A DNA stretch of 64,000 nucleotides from the NCBI RefSeq assembly GCF_000730285.1, contig NZ_CP007174.1, positions 62,001-126,000 of the forward strand, read 5' to 3'. The position numbers were made by a program, and so were the translations under genes. Shown here piece by piece: positions 15,846-23,694 of this stretch. Under the pieces are notes generated by a model. That model saw only the letters and a program-made list of their open reading frames with translations. It was not told the origin of the DNA and made no database searches. The DNA is from Candidatus Nitrososphaera evergladensis SR1. Its GTDB lineage: Archaea > Thermoproteota > Nitrososphaeria > Nitrososphaerales > Nitrososphaeraceae. The number at the start of each line of letters is the position of its first letter. The first letter of the stretch is position 1.

Positions 15846-17960
15846 TCAAGGCTGTGCAGAGCGTCTAGCGAGGCTTGCTCTATCTCTCTTGTACGGGCAC
15901 TGCATGTTGACGCACGTGTTCCACCGCTTGCCGCCACGGCCAAACGCGACGGAAATTATCGGCCAGCCACACTGGCAGGTCTTTGAAACCCTTATGCCAC
16001 CTTTTTGCGGAAGCGGCGCACTTGCCCTGCACCCCCCTGAAGCATAATTCGAGCAGCCGACAAACCGCTTTTCGGTAGTCCTTGATCTTATGATGCGCAG
16101 CTGGCCGTTTTTGCACACGGGACAGCCTCCAATTACAATGACAGCATTCGATTGTGTGGCAGCAGCGCTTCCAATCTGCCTGCCAATCGTGGCGCCTTGC
16201 TCCCGGAACGTGGCAAGCGACTCTACCAGCCTTTCCACCGCGTATTCTATCACGTCGACGGGCTCTTTCATTCCCTGCTCTATACCTTCAAGCTGCTCCT
16301 CCATCGAGCGCGTGAGTTCTGTAGATACTATTGTCGGCGCGTGCTCCCTCATCGATTCAACCACGGCAAAGCCAAGGTCGGTCGCCTCTATTCCGCTGGC
16401 CTTTTTTGTAGCGATATAGTTGCGCTTGAACAATGTCGCGATTGTGTCGGCCCTTGTTGCCTTTGTGCCTATTTTTTCTTCCTCCATCTTGGCAAGAAGC
16501 GATGCCTGGCTGTAGCGCCACGGCGGCTGCGTAAATTTTTCCTCCATCACGACCTGCCTATTTGCAAGGACGTCGCCTTCATGCAGCTGCGGCAACGTTG
16601 ATTGCTCCAGGTTGACGTACGGCCTGTAAAGCGCCATCCATCCGTCATAGAGCACCGCTCTTCCCTCTGCAAGAAACACGTGATTATTCACATTGATTGA
16701 AACGTCCGTGCGCTCTGTCACAGCCGGGTCGCCAAAGGTGGCAAGGAACCTTTTTGCAATCAGGTCGTACACCTTGAATTCAAGGCCTGAAAGCCGGGGC
16801 GCAACGCCGGTAGGGTAGATTGCTGGGTGCGCGGGATCTGCCATCAGCCCCTCGTTTGGCACGAGCCGGCCCCTTGAGAGCAGCGTCGACGCAGGCTGGC
16901 TGTACAGCGAGACCCCTGCAAGCCCGGAGAGTACCTTGGCATAGTTGATGGACGGCGGGAGCTTTTGGCTTGACGTCCTCGGGTACGAGACGAGCGCGCG
17001 CAGGTACAGCTTTTCAGCGATGGCAAGTGTGTAGCCCGGCGATAGCCTGAACAGCCTGTATGCCTCGCGCTGCAGGTCGCCGGTGTTAAACGGCGTCGGG
17101 GGCCTGAGCACGGCCTTTTTTGCGGACACCTTGCTCACGGTGCCATCCCTGCCGGTGCACGCGTCAAGCACTGCACGCGCCTGTGCAAGCTTCTCTATCC
17201 TTGGCTTTTCATAGCGGGCATGCACGGCCTGCCCGTCTTTGTCAAAATCCGCAGTCAGCACCCAGTAGGGGTCCGGCACGTGCAGCCGGATTTCAAGTTC
17301 CCTGTCGGCCACAAACGCAAGCGTGGGCCCCTGCACCCTGCCAATAGACAGGTTCCTGTAGCCGCTGCTACCCGCCTTGAACGACTGGGCAAGCGCTCTT
17401 GACAGATTGACGCCGTAGATAAAGTCGAGCATGTGGCGCGACCGGCCGGCCTGTGCAAGCCTGCTGCTAGGCTTTGCAAGCGTTGCAAACGCTTCTTTCA
17501 CTTCATCGTCGGTGAGGGTCGAGAACTTGGCCCTCAGTGACTTGTCGTATTTGCCGCCGCACGCGTATTCCAGTATGCTGTGGCCTATCACCTCGCCTTC
17601 TTGGTCATAGTCGCACGCGTGGATGAACGAGTCGGCGCCCCGGGCAAGAAAAGATATCGTATTGATAAAGCGCGCAGCCCTTGCTGCGCCCTTGGCATTT
17701 TTTTTATTGCCGTTGCCGCTGTCGATGGGCGCCCATTCTAGGTCAAGCACGGGGTAGACGCTCCTGTTCTTTGTCTTGTCGGCAAGCACGTACAGGTGGC
17801 CGGACGCCGAGCACACCTTGTAATTCCTGCCTGCGTACATGACATCAAAGACAGAGACACCGCCGGCAGTACTTCTGCTCTCACTTGCACTGCCAAGCGC
17901 CGACGCGATGCGCCGGGCGGCATCAGGCTTTTCGCAGACTACCAGTGTGTACGATGACAA
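15846..17960 (-). CDS. topA: DNA topoisomerase I (type IA)
   Basis: Relaxes negatively supercoiled DNA by cutting one strand. 704 residues. The Toprim domain opens with VVCEKPDAARRIASAL and has the metal-binding acids in CDYDQEGE (117-123). The catalytic tyrosine is Tyr326 in LVSYPRTSSQKLP. The C-terminal 100 residues carry zinc-finger cysteines (GGCPVCKNG, FVGCSNYASGGC, CQCG, CVNMQCPY). Order and length fit archaeal topoisomerase I/III. It is read toward the tiny Cys/His gene, 33 bp further on. Confidence 0.94.
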   Translation of the reverse strand: MSSYTLVVCEKPDAARRIASALGSASESRSTAGGVSVFDVMYAGRNYKVCSASGHLYVLADKTKNRSVYPVLDLEWAPIDSGNGNKKNAKGAARAARFINTISFLARGADSFIHACDYDQEGEVIGHSILEYACGGKYDKSLRAKFSTLTDDEVKEAFATLAKPSSRLAQAGRSRHMLDFIYGVNLSRALAQSFKAGSSGYRNLSIGRVQGPTLAFVADRELEIRLHVPDPYWVLTADFDKDGQAVHARYEKPRIEKLAQARAVLDACTGRDGTVSKVSAKKAVLRPPTPFNTGDLQREAYRLFRLSPGYTLAIAEKLYLRALVSYPRTSSQKLPPSINYAKVLSGLAGVSLYSQPASTLLSRGRLVPNEGLMADPAHPAIYPTGVAPRLSGLEFKVYDLIAKRFLATFGDPAVTERTDVSINVNNHVFLAEGRAVLYDGWMALYRPYVNLEQSTLPQLHEGDVLANRQVVMEEKFTQPPWRYSQASLLAKMEEEKIGTKATRADTIATLFKRNYIATKKASGIEATDLGFAVVESMREHAPTIVSTELTRSMEEQLEGIEQGMKEPVDVIEYAVERLVESLATFREQGATIGRQIGSAAATQSNAVIVIGGCPVCKNGQLRIIRSRTTEKRFVGCSNYASGGCRASAPLPQKGGIRVSKTCQCGWPIISVAFGRGGKRWNTCVNMQCPYKRDRASLARRSAQP

Positions 17961-18040
17961 CGGTGTGCATAATCTGCCCCACGCCGTATTTTAATACATT
18001 ACACGCCGGCGTTGATTTGTCCGCTAAAAAAGTAACCAAT

Positions 18041-18050
18041 CTATTTATAG
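18041..18050 (+). promoter_or_regulatory. TATA box of the thiolase gene
   Basis: CTATTTATAG, 31-40 bp before the ATG at 18081; predicts a leader of about 10 nt. Confidence 0.55.
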
Positions 18051-18080
18051 TGCAAAACGGGTAGTTTCTCTTACATACAC

Positions 18081-19247
18081 ATGACCAACAAGGTTTGCGT
18101 TCTTGGAGCCGGCAGCACGAAATACGGCAAGTTAAACGAAAGCATCATCGAAATCGCCATGTCTGCAGCTAAAGACGCCATCGAGTCTGCAGGGATAACC
18201 CCAAAGGAGATCCAGGCCGGCTACATTTCCAACGTTTTCGGTGTCGCCGACAAGCAGGTGCACATGGCACCTGTCATAATGAGCAACCTTGGCATATCGC
18301 ACGTCCCCGGCCTCACGATAGAGTCGGCGTGCGGCTCCGGCTCAGTCATGTTCCGAGAAGCCTACGCCAACGTCGCGGCGGGCTTTTACGACTGCGTTCT
18401 TGCGCTCGGCGTCGAAAAGGTCACGCACACGGGCACGACGCAGAGCACCACGCTGTTTTCATACTGCTCTGACTTTTTCTACGAGGGCGGAAACGGCGCC
18501 TCGTTCCCCGGGCTCTTTGCGTCGATGGCAAGGGCCTACATGACGACCCACAAGGCCACGGAGGAAGACCTTGCCCATGTGGCGGTCAAGAACCACGAAA
18601 ACGGCGTGCTCAACCCAAAGGCGCACGTGAGGAAAAAGATCACCGTTGACGACGTGTTAAAGTCGCCGGTGGTCGCGTCGCCACTAAAGCTGTTGGACTG
18701 CTGCCCGTTCTCTGACGGCGCATCAGCTACAATCCTCTGCTCCGAGGACTTTGCCAAAAAGTCCGGCAGGCCGTACGTCGAGATAATCGGCTCCGGCCGT
18801 GGCGCCTCTCCTGCTGCAGTTCAGGGCAGGGAAGACATTACCACCATCCCAAGCACCGTCGCAGCGGCCAAGGCGGCGTACAAGATGGCCGGCGTCACCC
18901 CGAAGGACATTGACTTTGCAGAGGTGCACGACTGCTTTACAATCGCAGAGATAATCGACATCGAAGACCTCGGCTTTTTCCCAAAGGGCAAGGCGGCCCA
19001 CGCGGTGAGGGACGGAGCTACGAGGCTCAACGGCGAGATCCCAGTAAACCCGTCCGGCGGGCTGAAATCAAAGGGCCACCCAATCGGCGCAACCGGCGTC
19101 GGGCAGGTCGTCGAGGTGTTTGACCAGTTCACCGGAAGGGCAGGCGAGCGCACCGTAAAAGACGCAGAAATCGCGCTGACGCACAACTTTGGCGCAACCG
19201 GCGCAAGCGCGGCGGTGCACCTATTCAGAAAAGTGGACAGGAAGTAA
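18081..19247 (+). CDS. Thiolase-family protein (acetyl-CoA C-acetyltransferase / SCP2-type)
   Basis: 388 residues. The nucleophile is Cys84 in ESACGSGSVMF; the other active-site segments are EVHDCFTIAEI and SKGHPIGATGVGQ. This variant, paired with a DUF35 protein, is the archaeal type that supplies acetoacetyl-CoA to the mevalonate pathway; in thaumarchaea a thiolase also closes the hydroxypropionate/hydroxybutyrate carbon-fixation cycle, and the sequence alone does not decide between them. The DUF35 gene follows 38 bp later. Confidence 0.92.
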   Translation: MTNKVCVLGAGSTKYGKLNESIIEIAMSAAKDAIESAGITPKEIQAGYISNVFGVADKQVHMAPVIMSNLGISHVPGLTIESACGSGSVMFREAYANVAAGFYDCVLALGVEKVTHTGTTQSTTLFSYCSDFFYEGGNGASFPGLFASMARAYMTTHKATEEDLAHVAVKNHENGVLNPKAHVRKKITVDDVLKSPVVASPLKLLDCCPFSDGASATILCSEDFAKKSGRPYVEIIGSGRGASPAAVQGREDITTIPSTVAAAKAAYKMAGVTPKDIDFAEVHDCFTIAEIIDIEDLGFFPKGKAAHAVRDGATRLNGEIPVNPSGGLKSKGHPIGATGVGQVVEVFDQFTGRAGERTVKDAEIALTHNFGATGASAAVHLFRKVDRK

Positions 19248-19285
19248 TAGTAGTAGTAAAAATAGAGAGGGAGAGACACGCCAAC

Positions 19286-19663
19286 ATGGATACACACGGA
19301 GTCCGCGAAAAGTTCATCGAGGTAGCAAGCAGGAAAAAGATACTGGCGCACAGGTGCGTCAAGTGCGGCCACACGATGCTGGAGACGGTCATGTTTTGCG
19401 AAAAGTGCTCGGCAAGCAAGTTTGAAGACGTCGAGCTGGAAGGCGCCGGCACGGTCGTCACGTACACAATCCAGGCAGTGGCGCCGGCGGGCTTTGAGGA
19501 TGCCGGCTCGTACGCGTGGGTGGTGTTCAAGATAAATAACGCAAACATACGCGCGTCTGGGTTCCTTCCCGGCATCAAGGAGCCAAAGGACCTGCCGGTA
19601 GGCGCAAAGGTAAGGGTTGCCGGCTTTGACCAGCACCACGGCCTGCTGCTTGAGAAGGCATAA
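19286..19663 (+). CDS. DUF35 OB-fold zinc-ribbon protein, thiolase partner
   Basis: 125 residues. An N-terminal helix is followed by a rubredoxin-like zinc ribbon (CVKCGHTMLETVMFCEKC) and an OB fold (about 55-125; GAGTVVTYTIQAVAPAGFED). In archaea such proteins bind thiolases and HMG-CoA synthase and channel acetoacetyl-CoA in one complex. Adjacency to the thiolase supports that role here. HMG-CoA synthase itself is not in the window. Confidence 0.9.
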   Translation: MDTHGVREKFIEVASRKKILAHRCVKCGHTMLETVMFCEKCSASKFEDVELEGAGTVVTYTIQAVAPAGFEDAGSYAWVVFKINNANIRASGFLPGIKEPKDLPVGAKVRVAGFDQHHGLLLEKA

Positions 19664-19691
19664 GGCTAGATTTTTTTACTTCAAATGAAAA

Positions 19692-19707
19692 ATTAGCTTT
19701 AGCTAAT
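19692..19707. promoter_or_regulatory. Perfect inverted repeat over a start codon
   Basis: ATTAGCT-TT-AGCTAAT; its right end overlaps the ATG at 19706. It may be an operator or an RNA hairpin hiding the start codon. AGCT-containing words recur just downstream (TAAGCTAC, TCAAGCTAAC). Confidence 0.5.
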
Positions 19708-20110
19708 GCTAATAAGCTACCTTCAAGCTAACAGGGCGTCGTTGCGTCCCGTCTATTCTTTGCCGCCAAACCTCGAAAGGCTGGACAGGGAAACCCTGGA
19801 GAGGCTGAAGGAAAGAACGCAAAAGAGAATCGAAGACTTGGAACTGAGCATTCTGGCACTGGACGGAATAATACTGGATTGCATCAAACGCCAAGACCAG
19901 CTCGGGTACAGGATCCCGCTGGCCTCTCAGCCTTCCTACAAGGAAGAACTGATTGAGAAATACGAAAAAGTAACAGAGGAAAAGAAAATCAGATCTAAAG
20001 AGTATCAAGAACTAAAACACGAAATTGCTACTCTGAACTACAACCTTGAGCAGCTCGACATAGTTCTGAACACGATACTACAGGAAATCGTCGATCTATC
20101 CGACAGCTGA
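19706..20110 (+). CDS. Coiled-coil hypothetical protein
   Basis: 134 residues. From about residue 25 it is almost entirely helical with heptad patterns (RLDRETLERLKERTQKRIED; EELIEKYEKVTEEKKIRSKE; HEIATLNYNLEQLDIVLNTI), separated by a short Pro-containing break near 70. It therefore resembles an antiparallel coiled-coil hairpin. There is no zinc site, membrane segment or catalytic motif. An inverted repeat overlaps its ATG. Function unknown. Confidence 0.75.
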   Translation: MLISYLQANRASLRPVYSLPPNLERLDRETLERLKERTQKRIEDLELSILALDGIILDCIKRQDQLGYRIPLASQPSYKEELIEKYEKVTEEKKIRSKEYQELKHEIATLNYNLEQLDIVLNTILQEIVDLSDS

Positions 20111-20220
20111 AAAACCAGCAATATGCTGCATTTGTGTAAATTCTATTGATACTGATAGTAAAAAAACGTCAAGGGAACTTTTCTTATTTCTCTTTTTTTA
20201 ACAACAACTGAAAAGAGAAA

Positions 20221-20385
20221 ATGATGTCTGCTGACGTAGTGTGCGGCAAGTGCGGTTCTGTAATCTACACCATGCGCATGTTAAAATCGGTAAAAGACGC
20301 GCTGCGCGCCACAAACAACCGCTGTCCCGTCTGCGGAGCAGCGCTCAACCCTGCCGACTTTACCGTTGCCGCGACAAAGCGGTAA
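20221..20385 (+). CDS. Tiny zinc-ribbon protein (54 residues)
   Basis: Reads MMSADVVCGKCGSVIYTMRM, a helix (LKSVKDALRATNNR), then CPVCGAALNPADFTVAATKR. Two CxxC pairs bracket a basic helix, the layout of a small zinc ribbon. It lies 110 bp after the coiled-coil gene and 115 bp before cdvB. No close named family is recognised. Confidence 0.7.
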   Translation: MMSADVVCGKCGSVIYTMRMLKSVKDALRATNNRCPVCGAALNPADFTVAATKR

Positions 20386-20500
20386 CAAAAACCCTCCACT
20401 TCTTTTGTTGTAGCTTAGCTGTTTTGGCAGCTTTTGGTCCATAACCTTCAACTCTGTGCCTTAACCTGAAACCCTGCCGCAAAAATCACAGAGTAGGCCG

Positions 20501-21112
20501 ATGGTAGAGCGCCAGCAGCTAGTGAACCAGCTAAACAATGCCACTGCGGTTGTCTACAACCAGCTAGGCAGGTTGCAGATGCTGGACAAGAGGTTTGCCT
20601 CGATGGAGTCGCTGTACATGCAGCAGATAACGACGAGCATCAAGACTGGCAACAACCCGCGGGCAAGAATCCTGGCAAACGAGCTCTCAAACGTGAAAAA
20701 GCTGCGCAGGACGACGCAGCACACCGGGATGGCGCTTGAGGCGCTGGTGATACGGTTCTCGACCATGAACGAGTTTGCCATGATACTGGACACCATCGAC
20801 CCGACTGTCGACATGATAAAGGGCATCCAGGCCGAGCTCTCAAAGGCCATCCCCGCGGCAGGCGACGCGCTGTCAGAGGTCTCGTCCGTGACTGCCGACA
20901 TGCTGGCAAGCGCAAACGTGCGCGCCGCCGATGCAAAAATCTCGACGCCCATGGATGCCGACGCCCTGAGCATCCTCAACGAGATAGAGGGCGCGCTAGA
21001 GACCGAGGCAAAGGCCAAGCTTCCCGAGATACCTGCCGACATGCCAACGCACCGCCAGGAAGAGAAAGAAGAAGGAGAAAAGCAGCAACAGCAAGAAGAA
21101 GTGCTGGCATAA
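20501..21112 (+). CDS. cdvB: ESCRT-III-like cell division protein (CdvB family)
   Basis: 203 residues. The first 150 form the helical Snf7-type core (QLVNQLNNATAVVYNQLGRL; ARILANELSNVKKLRRTTQH; VIRFSTMNEFAMILDTIDPT), with the negatively charged helix LSILNEIEGALETEAKAKL near 160-178 as seen in ESCRT-III proteins. There is no winged helix of the longest CdvB type, so this is probably one of the CdvB paralogues. It would polymerise at the division site. The tail (EEKEEGEKQQQQEE) is disordered. Confidence 0.85.
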   Translation: MVERQQLVNQLNNATAVVYNQLGRLQMLDKRFASMESLYMQQITTSIKTGNNPRARILANELSNVKKLRRTTQHTGMALEALVIRFSTMNEFAMILDTIDPTVDMIKGIQAELSKAIPAAGDALSEVSSVTADMLASANVRAADAKISTPMDADALSILNEIEGALETEAKAKLPEIPADMPTHRQEEKEEGEKQQQQEEVLA

Positions 21113-21233
21113 CAACAACAAGGCTGAAAAGGTTGACCTTTTGGTCTAAAAGGCTCACGTAGAGCTAGTAGTACTGTTAGTAAAAAATATTTTACAAAGG
21201 AGTTTTAATCATTTATGTTGGTTATGAGGCGCA

Positions 21234-23396
21234 ATGGAAACGGAACCGAGTTTTGACTATTCTCAACTACAGCAAAGAGAATCACGCAAGGGAGGCGTGC
21301 TGGAATCGGCATCCAAGCGCGTCAGGATGATATTTTCAGTCATGGCAAGCCCGAACAGGATCGACATCCTCCGCATCCTGAACACAAAGGGCCCACTGAC
21401 ATATTCAGAGCTTAAAGCGCTGGCAGGTTTCAAGTCAAAAAAAGAGTCGGGCAAGTTTGCATACCACTTGAGAAAGCTGTTGAGGCAGTTGCTGGTCGCG
21501 CTGAACAAGGCCGAGCGCCGCTACACTATTACCAATCTGGGCAAGCTTGTGCTGTCTCTTGCCCGGCAGATTGAAGAGCGCTCGATAATAGAGAGCGGCA
21601 AGATGTACGTAAGGACGGGCAGGCAGACGATAGAGGAGTTCAACTCGCACAAGATAATACAGTCGCTGGTGAGGGAAGCCAACCTCCCCCTTGAGCAGGC
21701 CCACAAGATAACCGAGGAGGTCGAGAACAAGATCTACAAGTTCCAGACCGCGTACCTGACGTCGTCGCTTATCCGCGAGACTGTCAACTCTGTGCTGATA
21801 GAGCACGGCCACGAAGAATACAGAAACAAGCTTGCGCGCATTGGCCTGCCGCCGTCAGACATTTCCGAGATGCTGTCAAGCGAGGATGCCACGAGAAGCG
21901 GCGCGGCAGGCGTCATGGCAAAGACTGCCGGCTCGGTGTTTTCAGAGTACCTAATCTTTAACACGCTCCCAAAGGACATCGCCGACATGCACCTGGCCGG
22001 CGAGATACACATCGCCCAGCCCGGAGCGTGGGGCCTCCTGCCGGACACGCTGTTTGTGGACCTTTCCGACATGGAAGACGGCAGCCTGGACCTTGCCTGC
22101 AGGCATCCTGCCGTGGCAAGGTTTGCGTCGATAAAGACGGCCGACGACATGCTTGCCGCGCTTCCTGTTCTGATCGCGCTCCTTTTGAGGGAGGCCTCGG
22201 CAGAGGTTGTGCTTGAAGGAATCGCGCCGCCGCTTGCCAAGGCCAAGGATACTGATGACCTTGCAGCCAAGTTCGCCAGGGCGCTTGTGTCGTCATCTGC
22301 CGCTGCTGCCGGCGCAGGCCAGCAACAACAGCAGCCGCTTGCAACGCTGGTGGTGCCTGCCGGCGACACAGCAGCGGACGCCAAGCAGCTGAACGCGCTA
22401 CTTGACGGCTACCGCCGGTACGTCGACGCGACCCCCGTTCCCCGCGTCGGCCTTGCAATAACCCACGGGGGCAAGCTGAAGGACAGCATCGACCATATCA
22501 CGGCAGCGGTAAGGAGCGGAGGCATCATAACTATTGGAAGCAATGATAATAATAATAATACTGCCAGGTCGTCAAGCGGGATACGCAAGACGATGGCAGC
22601 GACAAACGGCAAAGGCTCCTCATCCTCTGCTGCAATGTCGCTTCAGGCGCTTTCGATAAACCTGCCCAGGCTTGCCTACGAGTCAAACAAGGACGAAACC
22701 TACTTTCGGGCAAAGCTGGCCCTTGCGATAAAGCCGTCGCTTGCGGCAATGGCAATGAGGAAAAAGGCCGTCATGGACAACGCAAGACGCGGGCTCCTCC
22801 CCGCGTTCTCTGCGGCTACTCATTCGATGCAGCATGCCACCTCAAGCATCGTCATAAACCTGACGGGTGCCCACGAATCCGTCTTTAGCATCCTTGGCCA
22901 CGATGAGGCCAACAGCGGAGTAGAGGTGATGCAGAAGGTGCTAAAGACGGCAGTAGATGTCGCCGCGGCGCAGGGCAAGCAGCTGGGCGAAGACTCTTGC
23001 GGCGTAGCGATGATAGCAGACGACTCTGGCACCCGCTTTGCCGCCCTTGACTCTGAAAAGTATGGCAAAGTCTCGCTCCTCCAGTCGCAGAACACCACCA
23101 GCTATTCCCAGGGAATGACGCTAAATGGCAAGGAGCTTGACAAAAAACAACAGCTGGCTGCCGAGTGCTCTGCCATCGACAAGATACTTAATGGCGGACT
23201 TGCGGCCACAGTGGACGTCACCGACCTTGGCGCCGGCGAAGCCAAGAGCGCAATCGAGGCTGCAGCTGCAGAGCTTGCGTTCTTCCGGCCCCGGGCCTGG
23301 CTTGCCGTATGCGCAACGTGCGGCAAAAAATACAAGATGTCTGCCGACAGGTGCGAGTCATGCAAGTCGCCGCACAGGCTGCTTACGACGGCATAG
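21234..23396 (+). CDS. Winged-helix + ATP-cone + degenerate NrdD-like protein
   Basis: 720 residues. Domain order: a winged helix at about 25-115 (SPNRIDILRILNTKGPLTYS; SGKFAYHLRKLL), an ATP-cone at 121-205 (RTGRQTIEEFNSHKIIQSLV), then about 500 residues resembling class III ribonucleotide reductase (HLAGEIHIAQPGAWGL; SLQALSINLPRLAYES), and a terminal zinc site CATC ... CESC. The glycyl-radical motif that should follow the zinc site is absent; the protein ends LLTTA. Low-complexity Gln/Asn inserts occur near 365 and 440. It lies 298 bp before nrdJ, so a nucleotide-sensing regulator is more likely than an enzyme. Confidence 0.82.
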   Translation: METEPSFDYSQLQQRESRKGGVLESASKRVRMIFSVMASPNRIDILRILNTKGPLTYSELKALAGFKSKKESGKFAYHLRKLLRQLLVALNKAERRYTITNLGKLVLSLARQIEERSIIESGKMYVRTGRQTIEEFNSHKIIQSLVREANLPLEQAHKITEEVENKIYKFQTAYLTSSLIRETVNSVLIEHGHEEYRNKLARIGLPPSDISEMLSSEDATRSGAAGVMAKTAGSVFSEYLIFNTLPKDIADMHLAGEIHIAQPGAWGLLPDTLFVDLSDMEDGSLDLACRHPAVARFASIKTADDMLAALPVLIALLLREASAEVVLEGIAPPLAKAKDTDDLAAKFARALVSSSAAAAGAGQQQQQPLATLVVPAGDTAADAKQLNALLDGYRRYVDATPVPRVGLAITHGGKLKDSIDHITAAVRSGGIITIGSNDNNNNTARSSSGIRKTMAATNGKGSSSSAAMSLQALSINLPRLAYESNKDETYFRAKLALAIKPSLAAMAMRKKAVMDNARRGLLPAFSAATHSMQHATSSIVINLTGAHESVFSILGHDEANSGVEVMQKVLKTAVDVAAAQGKQLGEDSCGVAMIADDSGTRFAALDSEKYGKVSLLQSQNTTSYSQGMTLNGKELDKKQQLAAECSAIDKILNGGLAATVDVTDLGAGEAKSAIEAAAAELAFFRPRAWLAVCATCGKKYKMSADRCESCKSPHRLLTTA

Positions 23397-23694
23397 CTGC
23401 ACAACTCCGCCCCGCCGCAGTTTGAAAAACGGCGCAGCTGCGCCGCCCGCCATATCTTTTTTTCATAATTTTATGATAGAGGCAGAGCTGGTAAACTTGT
23501 GACTCTGTCGGTATGTACGCATAGGAAAATTGCCGGAAGGTTTTGTGGATTTTCCTGAAAATATCACACGATTCTGTTTGATTTCGTTGCCGTGGCCGGG
23601 ATTAATAGTCAATTGTGCATTTTTGCTGATGTACGAGATAACACAAATAGCACAAAAGAGTATAAGTACGAGTGGTTTGGTGGTAAGAGACGGG

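Noticed and set aside
15706-16047. Plus-strand frame rich in Cys and Leu
   Set aside because: It is antiparallel to topoisomerase I and its small neighbour and has no coherent motif.
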